Assembly: GCF_022763245.1 (NCBI RefSeq)
Contig: NZ_JALEGV010000036.1
Coordinates: 30,393-94,392, forward strand
DNA length: 64,000 nucleotides
DNA from: Oricola sp.
GTDB lineage: Bacteria > Pseudomonadota > Alphaproteobacteria > Rhizobiales > Rhizobiaceae
Reading direction: 5' to 3'
In this document: positions 44,112 through 53,034 of the stretch, in pieces
How the letters are laid out: each line of letters opens with the position of its first letter
Numbering within the stretch: position 1 is the stretch's first letter
Position numbers and translations under genes: made by a program
The notes under the pieces: generated by a model
Seen by the model: the letters and a program-made list of their open reading frames with translations, nothing else
Database searches by the model: none
Told to the model about the DNA's origin: nothing

Positions 44112-44785
44112 CGGAGCAGCCCTCCCTTCACCCGGAAGAAGTAGCGGCCGACGAGGCCGAGCGAGACGCTCGCGCACAAGGTCAGCACGACATAGATGAG
44201 CGCGGTGACCAGGAAGATCTCGATCGTGCGCAGGTTGGATGTCGCGATGTTGATGGCGCGGCCGGTCAGTTCTTCGACGCCGTAAAGCGCCCCGATCGAC
44301 GACCCGAGGACGAGCCAGATGAAGAAGCTCGACAGGGGCGGATAGATGGTGCGGGCGATGTGCGGAACGATCACGTAGCGCAGCATCTGGAAGCGGCTCA
44401 TCCCGAGCGTTTCGGCGGCGTCGATTTCGGTCTGACGTACGGACAGGAACCCGGCGCGCTGGATCTCGGCGAGATAGGCCGCGGAGTTGAGCGCCAGCCC
44501 GAGGGTCACCGCTGTGAACGACGACAGCAGGATGCCGGCTTCCGGCAGCGCGTAGAAGAGGAAGAAGATCTGGACGACGGAGGGCGTGTTGGTGAAGAAC
44601 GTGATGTAGGTTCCCACGCTCCGCTTGATCCACCGCGGGCCGTAGACGAGGCCGTAGGCGCCTGCGAGGCCGAGGATCGCGCCGCTCCAGAAGGCCATGA
44701 AGGCGATTTCGAGCGTCACGATCGCGCCCCCCAAGAGATAGGGGAGTTCCTTGAGCGCTTCGCCGAACTGAAATGTGTAATTCAT
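44108..44785 (-). CDS. Polar amino acid ABC transporter permease (HisQ/GlnP type), first permease
   Basis: 225 residues with five or so membrane segments; AYLAEIQRAGFLSVRQTEIDAAETLGMSRFQ near residues 103-133 is the conserved ATPase-contact loop. It starts 55 bp after the binding-protein gene, with a hairpin in the gap, and overlaps the second permease by 4 nt. Confidence 0.9.
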   Translation of the reverse strand: MNYTFQFGEALKELPYLLGGAIVTLEIAFMAFWSGAILGLAGAYGLVYGPRWIKRSVGTYITFFTNTPSVVQIFFLFYALPEAGILLSSFTAVTLGLALNSAAYLAEIQRAGFLSVRQTEIDAAETLGMSRFQMLRYVIVPHIARTIYPPLSSFFIWLVLGSSIGALYGVEELTGRAINIATSNLRTIEIFLVTALIYVVLTLCASVSLGLVGRYFFRVKGGLLR

Positions 44786-44804
44786 TGCTCGAAGGGGGAG
44801 GCTG

Positions 44805-44826
44805 GCAGGCCGCCGGGGCGGCCTGC
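44805..44826 (-). terminator. GC-rich hairpin between binding-protein and permease genes of the amino acid ABC operon
   Basis: GCAGGCCGC and its complement GCGGCCTGC form a 9-bp stem around a short G/C loop, 15 bp after the binding-protein stop. No T-run follows on the minus strand. Probably an mRNA-stabilising or attenuating hairpin. Confidence 0.5.
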
Positions 44827-44840
44827 GCGTTGTCGTCGGA

Positions 44841-45638
44841 TCAGAAGTAGGGCTGTGCCGGCACCGGCTTCAGCATCGGCGCGCCGTACCACTTCTCCCA
44901 GGTCTCATTGATCGTGCCCGAGGAGTGGAGGTCGTAGAGAGCGATGTTCAGGACGCTCTGCAGCGAGGCGTTGCCCTGCGAGACGCCGATGCCGCAGAAG
45001 CCCACGAAGACGGTGTCTTCGATGACGCGCCATTCGACGTCCGGATAGTTCTCGGTAAACTTCATGAAGAAGTCGATGTTCTCGACGATGGCGTCGCCAC
45101 GGCCCTGCGCGACGGCGCGAACGGTGTCGGCAATGGTGTCGACGAGCAGCACCTTGGCTTCCGGAAGCTGCTCCTTCAGGAAATCGACCGACCAGTTGCC
45201 GCGCATGTTCACCAGTGTGATGTCGGAGGTGTTCAGGTCTTTCCAGCTTTCGGCCGTCACTTTCGTCGTGGTCAGCGTCGCCATGGCTTCGGTGTGCAGC
45301 GGCACGGTGAAGTCGATCAGCTTGTCGCGTTCGACCGTGCGGGTCAGCGCGCCCATCGAGATGTCGATACGGTCGGAAACGATGAACGGAACGCGCTGCT
45401 GGGATTCGGTCGGGACGAATTCAGCTTCGACGCCAAGCGCTTCGGCAAGCTTGCGGCCGATGTCGATGTCGAACCCTTCGAGTTCGTTGCTGTCGCCGTA
45501 GGAGCTCATCGGCGGGAAGTTCGGATTGACGCCGATCCGGATCGTGCCGTCCGAGATGATGTCGTCGAGGGACCGCGCGGCGGCCGGTGACGCAGCGAGG
45601 CCAAGAGTAATGAGGCCTGCGATGATCAGTTGCTTCAT
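44841..45638 (-). CDS. Polar amino acid ABC transporter substrate-binding protein (family 3)
   Basis: 265 residues: signal peptide of about 21 residues (MKQLIIAGLITLGLAASPAAA), then GTIRIGVNPNFPPMSSYGDSNELEGFDIDIGRKLAEALG, the usual start of family-3 binding proteins. DISMGALTRTVERDKLIDFTVP near 92 is the ligand-site region with the carboxylate-binding Arg. It is the first gene of the importer operon, 83 bp from regulon site E. Confidence 0.92.
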   Translation of the reverse strand: MKQLIIAGLITLGLAASPAAARSLDDIISDGTIRIGVNPNFPPMSSYGDSNELEGFDIDIGRKLAEALGVEAEFVPTESQQRVPFIVSDRIDISMGALTRTVERDKLIDFTVPLHTEAMATLTTTKVTAESWKDLNTSDITLVNMRGNWSVDFLKEQLPEAKVLLVDTIADTVRAVAQGRGDAIVENIDFFMKFTENYPDVEWRVIEDTVFVGFCGIGVSQGNASLQSVLNIALYDLHSSGTINETWEKWYGAPMLKPVPAQPYF

Positions 45639-45720
45639 GATTGTTCCCCTGTTCTGGCGGCATGTGTGTCCTGCCTGGTGGGGAGGATGCGGCCCTCATT
45701 GCCGACCGTCAAGCAAAAAA

Positions 45721-45735
45721 GTTCGCATAGCGAAC
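45721..45735. promoter_or_regulatory. Near-perfect palindrome GTTCGCATAGCGAAC (regulon site E)
   Basis: It matches site A at 14 of 15 positions. It lies in the 237-bp gap between the amino acid ABC operon (start 45638) and the aldehyde dehydrogenase operon (start 45876). A possible extra half site GTTCGC is at 45770-45775. Placed to control both directions. Confidence 0.8.
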
Positions 45736-45875
45736 ATGTGTGCGAAAAAGTTGATGCATCTGCCAATTTGTTCGCTTATGAGCGGAGAGGTAGCGCTCAA
45801 TTGTGCGCATTTCGGCCGGATGTCGCGAATTTGCGGCGTCGCGTCTGTCTTCTGAATTACCGTGTGAGGCTTGTG

Positions 45876-47327
45876 ATGATCGACTTCTCCTATCTTGTTC
45901 GCGAAACGAACCTCGTGGGCGGCGAATGGATTTCCGCCGATGAGGGACGGACCATCGACGTGTTGAATCCGGCCACCGGCGAGGTCGTGGCCAAGGTTCC
46001 CGACTGTGGCGCGGCCGAGACCCGGCGGGCGATCGAGGCGGCACACGCTGCCTTCCCGACCTACTCGGCGCTCTCTGTGGCGGAGCGCGCGCGCCTGATG
46101 CGCAAGCTGCATGAGCTGATCGTCGAGCATACGGATGCGCTGGCCGCGATCCTGACGACCGAACAGGGCAAGCCCTTCGCCGAAGCCAAGGCCGAGGTCG
46201 GGTCCTCCGCGGCCTATGTTCTGTGGTTCGCCGAGGAGATCAGGCGCGCCGGCGGCTCCGTCATCCCGTCTCCCTGGGAGGGCCGCAAGCTGATGACGAC
46301 GCGGCATCCGGTGGGCGTCGTCGCGGCGATCACGCCGTGGAACTTCCCGTCCTCGATGCTGGCGCGCAAGCTCGGCCCCGCGCTCGCGGCCGGCTGCACG
46401 GCCGTCGTCAAGCCGGCATCCGCCACCCCGCTTTCCGGCCTGGTCTGGGGCGTGCTGGCCGAGATGGCGGGCTTTCCCAAGGGCGTGGTCAACATCGTCA
46501 CCGGATCGGCCCGGCAGATCGGCGGCGAGTTGACCTCCAATCCGATGGTGCGCAAGATCACCTTCACCGGTTCCACCGAGATCGGCCGCCAGTTGCTGCG
46601 CGACTCCGCTGCGACCGTGAAAAAAGTCTCGATGGAACTCGGCGGCAACGCCCCGTTCATCGTCTTCGACGACGCCGACCTGGACCGCGCCGTCGAAGGC
46701 GCCTTGATCGCCAAGTTCCGCAATGCGGGCCAGACCTGCATCTGCAGCAACCGCATCTATGTGCAGTCCGGCATCTACGACCGGTTCGTCGAGCGCTTCT
46801 CCGAGCGCGTCGCGGCGCTGAGGGTCGCGCCCGGAATGGAAGAAGGAGCGGAGCAGGGGCCCCTTGTCGATGCCGCTGCCGTCGAAAAGGTCGAGGAGCT
46901 GATCGGAGACGCCATGAAAAAGGGCGCTCAACTGGCAACCGGCGGCCGGCGCCATGCGCGCGGAGGCCTCTTCTTCGAGCCGACCGTGCTGCGCAATGCC
47001 TCGCCCGACATGCGTGTGACCAGCGAGGAGATCTTCGGTCCGGTCGCGCCCGTTTATCGTTTCGACACCGACGACGAAGTCATCGCCGCCGCCAACGACA
47101 CGATCTACGGCCTTGCCGCCTACGCTTACACGACCAGCCTGCCCCGGGCGTTCCGCTTGCAGGACAGGCTCGAATATGGGTTGTTCGGCATCAACGAAGT
47201 GCTGATCGTGACCCCCGAAGCGCCGTTCGGCGGCATGAAACAGTCCGGCCTCGGCCGGGAAGGGTCTTGGCAGGGTCTCGATGACTTCCTCGAAACCAAA
47301 TACACCTGCGTCGGCGGTCTCTCCTGA
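45876..47327 (+). CDS. NAD(P)-dependent aldehyde dehydrogenase (succinate-semialdehyde dehydrogenase-like)
   Basis: 483 residues. PWNFPSSMLARKLGPALAAGCT near 150, general-base Glu in MELGGNAPFIV near 250 and catalytic Cys in RNAGQTCICSNRIYV near 283 show an active ALDH. The sequence is close in pattern to GabD and 2-oxoglutarate semialdehyde dehydrogenases. ATG at 45876 gives MIDFSYLVRETNLVGGEW, a typical GabD-like start; the frame upstream of it runs through the regulatory region. It shares one base with the following SDR gene. Confidence 0.9.
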   Translation: MIDFSYLVRETNLVGGEWISADEGRTIDVLNPATGEVVAKVPDCGAAETRRAIEAAHAAFPTYSALSVAERARLMRKLHELIVEHTDALAAILTTEQGKPFAEAKAEVGSSAAYVLWFAEEIRRAGGSVIPSPWEGRKLMTTRHPVGVVAAITPWNFPSSMLARKLGPALAAGCTAVVKPASATPLSGLVWGVLAEMAGFPKGVVNIVTGSARQIGGELTSNPMVRKITFTGSTEIGRQLLRDSAATVKKVSMELGGNAPFIVFDDADLDRAVEGALIAKFRNAGQTCICSNRIYVQSGIYDRFVERFSERVAALRVAPGMEEGAEQGPLVDAAAVEKVEELIGDAMKKGAQLATGGRRHARGGLFFEPTVLRNASPDMRVTSEEIFGPVAPVYRFDTDDEVIAAANDTIYGLAAYAYTTSLPRAFRLQDRLEYGLFGINEVLIVTPEAPFGGMKQSGLGREGSWQGLDDFLETKYTCVGGLS

Positions 47328-48085
47328 TGGCCGGTGAATTGCGCGACAGGCGAGCCGTCGTCACCGGCGGGGCCGGCGGGCTGGGCAGGGCGATCGCCCG
47401 GGAACTCGTGACGGCGGGAGCCGCCGTCACGATCATCGATCTTCCGTCGGCGCTCGAGGGACAGGCGCCCGAGCACGGCATCGAAGCGGTCGGTCTCGAT
47501 CTGCTCGCCGGTGATGCGGAAACGATGTTGGCGCAGCGCGCCGGCACCATCGGGCCAGTCGACATACTGGTCGCCAACGCCGGCGTCGTTCCACCCTGGC
47601 GGCGGATATCCGACCTCGATCTCGGTGAGTGGGATCGAGTTTTCGCCATCAATGTCAGGGCGATAGCGATGTCTCTTAAGGTCTTCGCGCCGCGGCTGGC
47701 GCAATCCTCTTGCGGCTCGGCCATCCTCATGGCCTCGATCAACGGATATCGCGCGCATCCCATGCAAGCCGCCTACACCGCCAGCAAACATGCGGTCTTG
47801 GGATTGATGCGCGCGGCCGCCCTCGACATGGGCAAGGAGGGAACGCGCGTGAATGCGCTCGCGCCGGGCCCGGTTCTCACCGACGCCCTGACGACCCGGA
47901 TTGCCGCGCGGCATGCACAGGGCGGGCCCGCGCCCGAGGAGGCGGTGAAGGCCCTGACCGACGAAACGGCGCTGGGACGCGTCAGCACCGAGCAGGACAT
48001 CGCGCGCGCCGCGCTGTTCCTTGCCAGCGATGCCGCGGCGGGAATCACGGGCGTCTGCCTGCCGGTCGAGTGCGGGCTAAGCTAG
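47327..48085 (+). CDS. Short-chain dehydrogenase/reductase (SDR)
   Basis: 252 residues with TGGAGGLGRAIA near 14, ANAGV near 84, catalytic Ser in LMASING near 137 and YTASKHAV near 150 (Tyr and Lys present), then APGPVLTDAL. Its ATG shares one base with the aldehyde dehydrogenase stop (TGATG). It forms a two-gene operon under site E. Confidence 0.88.
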   Translation: MAGELRDRRAVVTGGAGGLGRAIARELVTAGAAVTIIDLPSALEGQAPEHGIEAVGLDLLAGDAETMLAQRAGTIGPVDILVANAGVVPPWRRISDLDLGEWDRVFAINVRAIAMSLKVFAPRLAQSSCGSAILMASINGYRAHPMQAAYTASKHAVLGLMRAAALDMGKEGTRVNALAPGPVLTDALTTRIAARHAQGGPAPEEAVKALTDETALGRVSTEQDIARAALFLASDAAAGITGVCLPVECGLS

Positions 48086-48318
48086 CGAAGCGGAGACGCG
48101 GTTTCCGAAGGAGCGGACCGGCGACCGGGCCCGCTCTCCGATCGGTTCCCTCTGTTCTTGCCGTTCCATGTCCGCGACGCGTCTCGGCACACGTGACTGA
48201 CACAATCGGATCCGTGCCGATGATGACGGGATCGAGCCTGCCCGGTGTCGGCCCGTCATCGCCGATCTCACGTCAAGCGCCCCGCGAGCCCGGGGGCATC
48301 CTCAGTGGAACCGTATCC

Positions 48319-48690
48319 ATGGACGAACTCGAGGAAGCGGAAGACTGGTGGCAGGGCGAGGACGATCCGGCCATTCCCGTCAATGACGTGGACGTCTACT
48401 GGAGCGAAGACGAGGCAGGCAGTGTCGCGCTGCCTCTGATGCTGGATAGCCGCAAATACGCCTGCCGGTTCTCGATGCTGCCCGGTGAGCCGAAGCAGGC
48501 GATCAGGGCTTTCTACCGCGCCGTGTACTCGGGAAAACCGGACCGGATACGCTTGAGCGATGAGTCATTCTCGGGCCGAAGTCGAGCGACGGAAAGGTCA
48601 CGCTTGAGTGCGGGAGCGACGATCCGGTGCAGGGTCGGCGTCGGGACGTGTTCGTTGAGTGCTAGACGAAATCGCTGCAGCATGCCTTGA
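48319..48690 (+). CDS. Possible small hypothetical protein, may be a fragment
   Basis: The 48086-48944 stretch has no gene I can recognise. The best candidate is an ATG frame at 48319 of 123 codons beginning MDELEEAEDWWQGEDDPAIP, acidic, with codon use like its neighbours for the first 80 or so codons (up to RIRLSDESF) and then an Arg/Ser-rich, shadow-like tail. There is no good ribosome binding site. It may be a decayed gene whose end has been lost. An alternative frame at 48687 that runs into the LysR gene has one hydrophobic stretch but no other support. Confidence 0.3.
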   Translation: MDELEEAEDWWQGEDDPAIPVNDVDVYWSEDEAGSVALPLMLDSRKYACRFSMLPGEPKQAIRAFYRAVYSGKPDRIRLSDESFSGRSRATERSRLSAGATIRCRVGVGTCSLSARRNRCSMP

Positions 48691-48944
48691 TCGACGAGAT
48701 CCATTTTCTCAGGCATCCAACAGAGCGCGAGCCGGAAAGGATCTCCTGGCTGATGCCGATCCTCTCCATCATCATCGGCCTCGCGGTCGGTATCGCGCAT
48801 TCGCTTCACGAGATATTAGGCCGATCGGGCGTTTCCTGCGTCGCATCGACGCCTCCGCGAGGCGAGCCGCGCGTGCGTGGCGATGGACCTTCGGGGCGTT
48901 GTATGCTCCCATCCGGCGGTGCGCAGATCGATGATCGACAACCC

Positions 48945-49874
48945 ATGAACCTCCGAAGCTTCCTGCTCTTTCGCCACATCGTGTTGACAGGCTCGCTCTC
49001 CCTGGCGGCGAAGCGACTGAACGTCTCCGCCTCCGCGGCGAGCCGGATGCTGACCCAGCTCGAAGACCAGGTCGGGCTGACGCTGTTCTCGCGATCGCGG
49101 CGCAATCTCAAGCTCACCGAGGACGGCGCGCTGTTCTACCGGCAGATCTCGAACACGCTGGACGGGCTGGAGGAGGTGCCGTCGATCGCCGACGACATCA
49201 AGCGCCGGGCCCGCAGCTGGCTGTCCGTCGTCACGGCGGCGCCCCTGGCCAATGCGCTTGTTGTGCCGACGGTTGCGCGACTGCGCGAGGCGGGGCTGGA
49301 TTTTCAGTGCACGCTGCATATCGAGAGCCGGTTCGAAATCGAGAGCAAGGTGGCGGCGCGCGGCTACAATCTCGGCTTCATTTCGCTTCCGGTCGAAAAC
49401 GAGATCATTCCCCTCGACATCATGCCGCTCCTGCGGTCGCGCCTATGCGTGCTGATGCCGGAAGGCCATCCCCTGTCCGGCTGCGACGAGGTCGAGCTTG
49501 AGCGGCTGGAACGCGAGGAACTGGTGACGCTCGCGTCCGGCCAGCGATGGCGCTCGCGGCTTGACGACGTCATGGGCGAGGCGGGTTTGAAGCCGAGAAT
49601 CGCGTTTGAAACCGGTTCGACGCTGGTCACGCTGGAAATGGTCCGTCACGGCCTCGGGCTCACCCTTGCCGATCCCGCCTGCCTGACCGCGTCCACGCTG
49701 CAGGGGCTGGCGATGCGTCCGCTCGAAGGCGAACACTGGACCACATATGCCAGCATTCACGCGAAAGGACCGCGGGCGGAACTCTCGGAGGTGTTCCTCG
49801 ACACGCTGAGCGCCCATGTGGAAGCACAGCGCGCCGCCGACCGCGAGATCGCCGAGACGCTTTACCTGATCTAG
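48945..49874 (+). CDS. LysR-family transcriptional regulator
   Basis: 309 residues: N-terminal HTH (MNLRSFLLFRHIVLTGSLSLAAKRLNVSASAASRMLTQLEDQVGLTLFSRSRR is the region 1-53), then a type-2 periplasmic-binding-like effector domain from about 90. ATG at 48945 gives the normal LysR start; a longer frame adds unrelated sequence. It converges on the lyase/peptide ABC operon, overlapping the lyase stop by 4 nt. It may regulate that operon from a distance, but usual LysR divergence is not seen. Confidence 0.88.
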   Translation: MNLRSFLLFRHIVLTGSLSLAAKRLNVSASAASRMLTQLEDQVGLTLFSRSRRNLKLTEDGALFYRQISNTLDGLEEVPSIADDIKRRARSWLSVVTAAPLANALVVPTVARLREAGLDFQCTLHIESRFEIESKVAARGYNLGFISLPVENEIIPLDIMPLLRSRLCVLMPEGHPLSGCDEVELERLEREELVTLASGQRWRSRLDDVMGEAGLKPRIAFETGSTLVTLEMVRHGLGLTLADPACLTASTLQGLAMRPLEGEHWTTYASIHAKGPRAELSEVFLDTLSAHVEAQRAADREIAETLYLI

Positions 49875-51211
49875 GCGGCAACGAGATCCGCAGCGACCTT
49901 GCGTGCCATCTGCGCCGCCTCGCGGGCGATCTGCGCGCTGTCGCCGCAATAGCCGGCCGGATCGAGCGCGTCGCGGATCTCGTCCTGCGCCAGATGCGCG
50001 AGGATCGATTCGTCGCCGGCCAGCATCGCGGCAACGTCGCGACGGTTGCCGGCATGGGCTTCCAGCGCGTGATGGATCAGGTCATGCGCCGCGACGCGGC
50101 CCGTCTTCGGGGCGAGCATCATCATCAGTTTCTCGGTCGCGATGGCGCCGCCGCTCAGGGCCGCATTCTCCGCCATGCGCGGCGCGTTCACGCCGATGCG
50201 CGACAGCAGCCGGTCGAAATTCTCGGCCAGCGTCCAGGCAAGCGGCACGGCGCGGTCGAGCACGGAACTGAGGAGTTGATTGACCGCTGCGTCGCCCTCG
50301 TGGCTCGACCGTCCGGTCTCCATGGCGCTGCCGGCGAGGCCGCGCAACTCGGCCGCCTCCGCCAGGACTTTGACGACATATTTCGGGTTCACCTTGTGCG
50401 GCATGGTGGAGGAGCCGACCGTGCCCGCGTCGAGCGTCTCGAAGACCTCGCCGATCTCCTGCGACATCAGCAGATAGAGCTCCGCGGCGATCCGCTCGAT
50501 GGTCATGGAGAGCAGCGACAGTTGCACGACATAGTCGGCGAAGACGTCGTTGATGGCGCGTCCCGGAACCAGCAACTCGCGCAGGCCGAGCCGTTCGGCC
50601 AGCAGCCTGTTGATCTCGCGCCCCTCGGCGCCGAAGGCATGCATCGCTCCCACCGCGCCGCCGAACGGCAGCGCGAAGAGCCGCTCGCCACCGCCATCGA
50701 GGCGGTCGGCGGCGCGCGCCAGTTCCTCGATCCATCCGGCGACCTTGAAGCCGAAGGTGATCGGCAGCGCGTGCTGGCGGTTCGTGCGGCCGACGGTCAA
50801 CGTCTCGGCATGATCGCGGGCAAGTGTCGCCAACCGCTCCAGCGCACTCGACAGCGCATGCCGAACGGCGCGATCGGCCTTGCGGATCAGGAGAATGCGC
50901 CCGGTCTGCATGACGTTCTGGGTGGTGGCGCCCCAGTGGACATAATTTCCGGCGTCACCCGCTTCGCTGGAGAGAAGCCGCGTCAGCGACAGGATCGGCG
51001 CCATCGTGACGCGGATATCGGCCTCCAGCGCATCGACGCCAATGCGCTCCAGCACCGCCGCGCTCCGAATGTCTGTAGCGGCCCAGTCGGGAATGATGCC
51101 GAGCTCGGCCTGCGTTTCCGCAAGCGCGGCCTCGATATCGAGCCAGGACTGCCAGAGCGTCTCGCGGGCAAACAGCGTCTGCGGGGTCAGGTCCCGCATC
51201 GGGGCATTCAT
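49871..51211 (-). CDS. Lyase of the adenylosuccinate lyase/fumarase family (PurB/PcaB-like)
   Basis: 446 residues. HWGATTQNVMQTG near 92, RTNRQHALPITFGFKVAGW near 142 and the superfamily signature GSSTMPHKVNPKYV near 267 are all present. Lengths near 450 with this pattern are found in 3-carboxy-cis,cis-muconate cycloisomerase-like and argininosuccinate/aspartase-type enzymes. It is the last gene of the peptide-type ABC operon and overlaps the ATPase gene by 4 nt, so it likely splits the imported compound by beta-elimination. De novo purine synthesis is an unlikely role here. Confidence 0.85.
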   Translation of the reverse strand: MNAPMRDLTPQTLFARETLWQSWLDIEAALAETQAELGIIPDWAATDIRSAAVLERIGVDALEADIRVTMAPILSLTRLLSSEAGDAGNYVHWGATTQNVMQTGRILLIRKADRAVRHALSSALERLATLARDHAETLTVGRTNRQHALPITFGFKVAGWIEELARAADRLDGGGERLFALPFGGAVGAMHAFGAEGREINRLLAERLGLRELLVPGRAINDVFADYVVQLSLLSMTIERIAAELYLLMSQEIGEVFETLDAGTVGSSTMPHKVNPKYVVKVLAEAAELRGLAGSAMETGRSSHEGDAAVNQLLSSVLDRAVPLAWTLAENFDRLLSRIGVNAPRMAENAALSGGAIATEKLMMMLAPKTGRVAAHDLIHHALEAHAGNRRDVAAMLAGDESILAHLAQDEIRDALDPAGYCGDSAQIAREAAQMARKVAADLVAA

Positions 51212-53034
51212 TGTGCGACCTCCAGTCGATCGGGAACGGCTTCGAAACGGGGGGCGGCCGCAAGCAGGCGCGCCGTATAGGCGCTTTCGGGAGAGGCCAG
51301 CACGCGCTGCGCCGGTCCTTCCTCGACGATGCGCCCCTCCAGCATGACGGCCACACGGTCGGCGACCTGGTGAACGACTGCCATGTCGTGGGTGATGATC
51401 AGGCAGGTCAGCCCCATCTCGGCGCGCAGGTCGTCGAGCAGGTTCAGGATCTGCGCCTGGACCGAGACGTCCAGCGCGGACGTGGGCTCGTCGCAGACCA
51501 GCGCCTCGGGGCGGGTCACCAGCGCCCGCGCGATCGCCACGCGCTGCCGCTGCCCGCCCGAGAGCTGCGAGGGATAGGAATGCAATAGCCGCTTGGGCAG
51601 ACGAACGTGATCCATCGCCTCGTCCACGGCCGCCTTGCGCTTGGCTGCGTCGTGTTCGCCGCGCAGCCAGAGCGGGCGCTCGATGATTTCCGACAGCCGA
51701 CGACGTGGATTGAGCGAGGAATAGGGATCCTGGAACACCGGCTGCACGAAGCTCGCCCGCTCGACGGGCGAGAGCGCGGCAACCGGGCGGCCGAGCATCG
51801 TGACCTCGCCCGAGGTCGGCTCGGCGAGGCCGAGAAGGATGCGCGCGAGCGTCGATTTGCCGGACCCGCTTTCGCCGATCAGTGCCAGCGTTTCGCCTCG
51901 GTGCAGATCGATCGACACGCCGTCGAGCGCGACGATCTCGCGCTTGGCTGCGAACATCGCCTTTCGCGTGGTGTACACCTGCCGCACGTCCCGAGCCGCC
52001 AGCACGATGTCCGCGTTCGCCGCGGTCGGAGGTGCGCGCAGGGGCTCGGCACCACGACCGGAGCGTGGCGGCGTCTCAAGGACGCAGCGCCATGCGTGCC
52101 CGCTCGCGCCTGTCCGCGTCGGGGGGCGTTGCGCGACGCATTCCGCACGGCGGTGGTCGCATCGCGGCGCGAAGACGCAGGCAGTGGGCGGCCTTGTCAG
52201 CGAGGGCACGGTGCCGGGGATGGCGGACAGTCGCGCGGGCGTTCCGCCCACCTGCGGGATCGCGTGCAGCAGCGACTGGGTGTAGGGATGCGCCGGGCGA
52301 TGCAGCACGTCGTCGGCCGCACCCTGTTCGATGACTTGGCCACCATACATGACCGCGACGCTGTCGGTGCGCTCCGCGACCACGGCGAGGTCGTGCGAGA
52401 TCAGGATCGTCGCCATGTCGCGTTCGCGGCGCAGATCGTCCAGCAGGTCGAGGATCTGCGCCTGCACCGTCACGTCGAGCGCGGTGGTCGGTTCGTCGGC
52501 GATCAGCAGTTCGGGATCGAGCATCAGCGTCATGGCGATCATCACGCGCTGGCGCTGGCCGCCGGACATCTGATGCGGAAACTGGCCGAACCGGGTTTCG
52601 GGATCGGGAATGCCGACCCGGTCCAGGAGGTCCAGCGCCTTGCGGCGCGCATCCGGTGCCGACAGCATCCCGCGCGAAACCGCGCCTTCGGTCATCTGGC
52701 GACCGATCGTGTAGACCGGGTTCAGCGACGTCATCGGCTCCTGGAAGATCATGCCGATGCGCGGACCGGCGATCTCGCGAGCAAAGCCGGCGTCCGAAAG
52801 GGAAGCGAGATCGACGCCGTCGAATGCGAGCCGGGTGGCGCCGTGGCGGGCACCGCGCGGCAGAAGCCGCATCAGCGCGAGCGCTGTCATCGACTTGCCG
52901 GAGCCGCTCTCGCCGACGATGCCGATCGACTGTCCGCGGTCGAGCGTGAGGTCGACCTCTCGCACGGCATGCAACGTGCCCGCAGGCAGCGGCAGCGCCA
53001 CCGAAAGATCGCGGATTTCAAGAAGCGCGCTCAT
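51208..53034 (-). CDS. Dipeptide-type ABC transporter fused ATP-binding protein (DppD-DppF, GsiA-like)
   Basis: 608 residues with two complete ATPase units: Walker [13 protein letters not shown] near 39 and [12 protein letters not shown] near 385; signatures [13 protein letters not shown] near 158 and [13 protein letters not shown] near 490. Between them (about 270-300) is the oligopeptide/dipeptide C-terminal motif with Cys residues ([14 protein letters not shown]) that may hold an Fe-S cluster in this family. The fused form occurs in GsiA-like importers. Overlaps both neighbours by 4 nt. Confidence 0.92.
   Translation of the reverse strand: MSALLEIRDLSVALPLPAGTLHAVREVDLTLDRGQSIGIVGESGSGKSMTALALMRLLPRGARHGATRLAFDGVDLASLSDAGFAREIAGPRIGMIFQEPMTSLNPVYTIGRQMTEGAVSRGMLSAPDARRKALDLLDRVGIPDPETRFGQFPHQMSGGQRQRVMIAMTLMLDPELLIADEPTTALDVTVQAQILDLLDDLRRERDMATILISHDLAVVAERTDSVAVMYGGQVIEQGAADDVLHRPAHPYTQSLLHAIPQVGGTPARLSAIPGTVPSLTRPPTACVFAPRCDHRRAECVAQRPPTRTGASGHAWRCVLETPPRSGRGAEPLRAPPTAANADIVLAARDVRQVYTTRKAMFAAKREIVALDGVSIDLHRGETLALIGESGSGKSTLARILLGLAEPTSGEVTMLGRPVAALSPVERASFVQPVFQDPYSSLNPRRRLSEIIERPLWLRGEHDAAKRKAAVDEAMDHVRLPKRLLHSYPSQLSGGQRQRVAIARALVTRPEALVCDEPTSALDVSVQAQILNLLDDLRAEMGLTCLIITHDMAVVHQVADRVAVMLEGRIVEEGPAQRVLASPESAYTARLLAAAPRFEAVPDRLEVAQ

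Noticed and set aside
26369..47327. A trans-4-hydroxyproline pathway
   Set aside because: Flavoproteins, a DHDPS-family lyase and an aldehyde dehydrogenase fit, but no hydroxyproline epimerase is present and the aminotransferase, SDRs, isomerase and ene-reductase remain unexplained.
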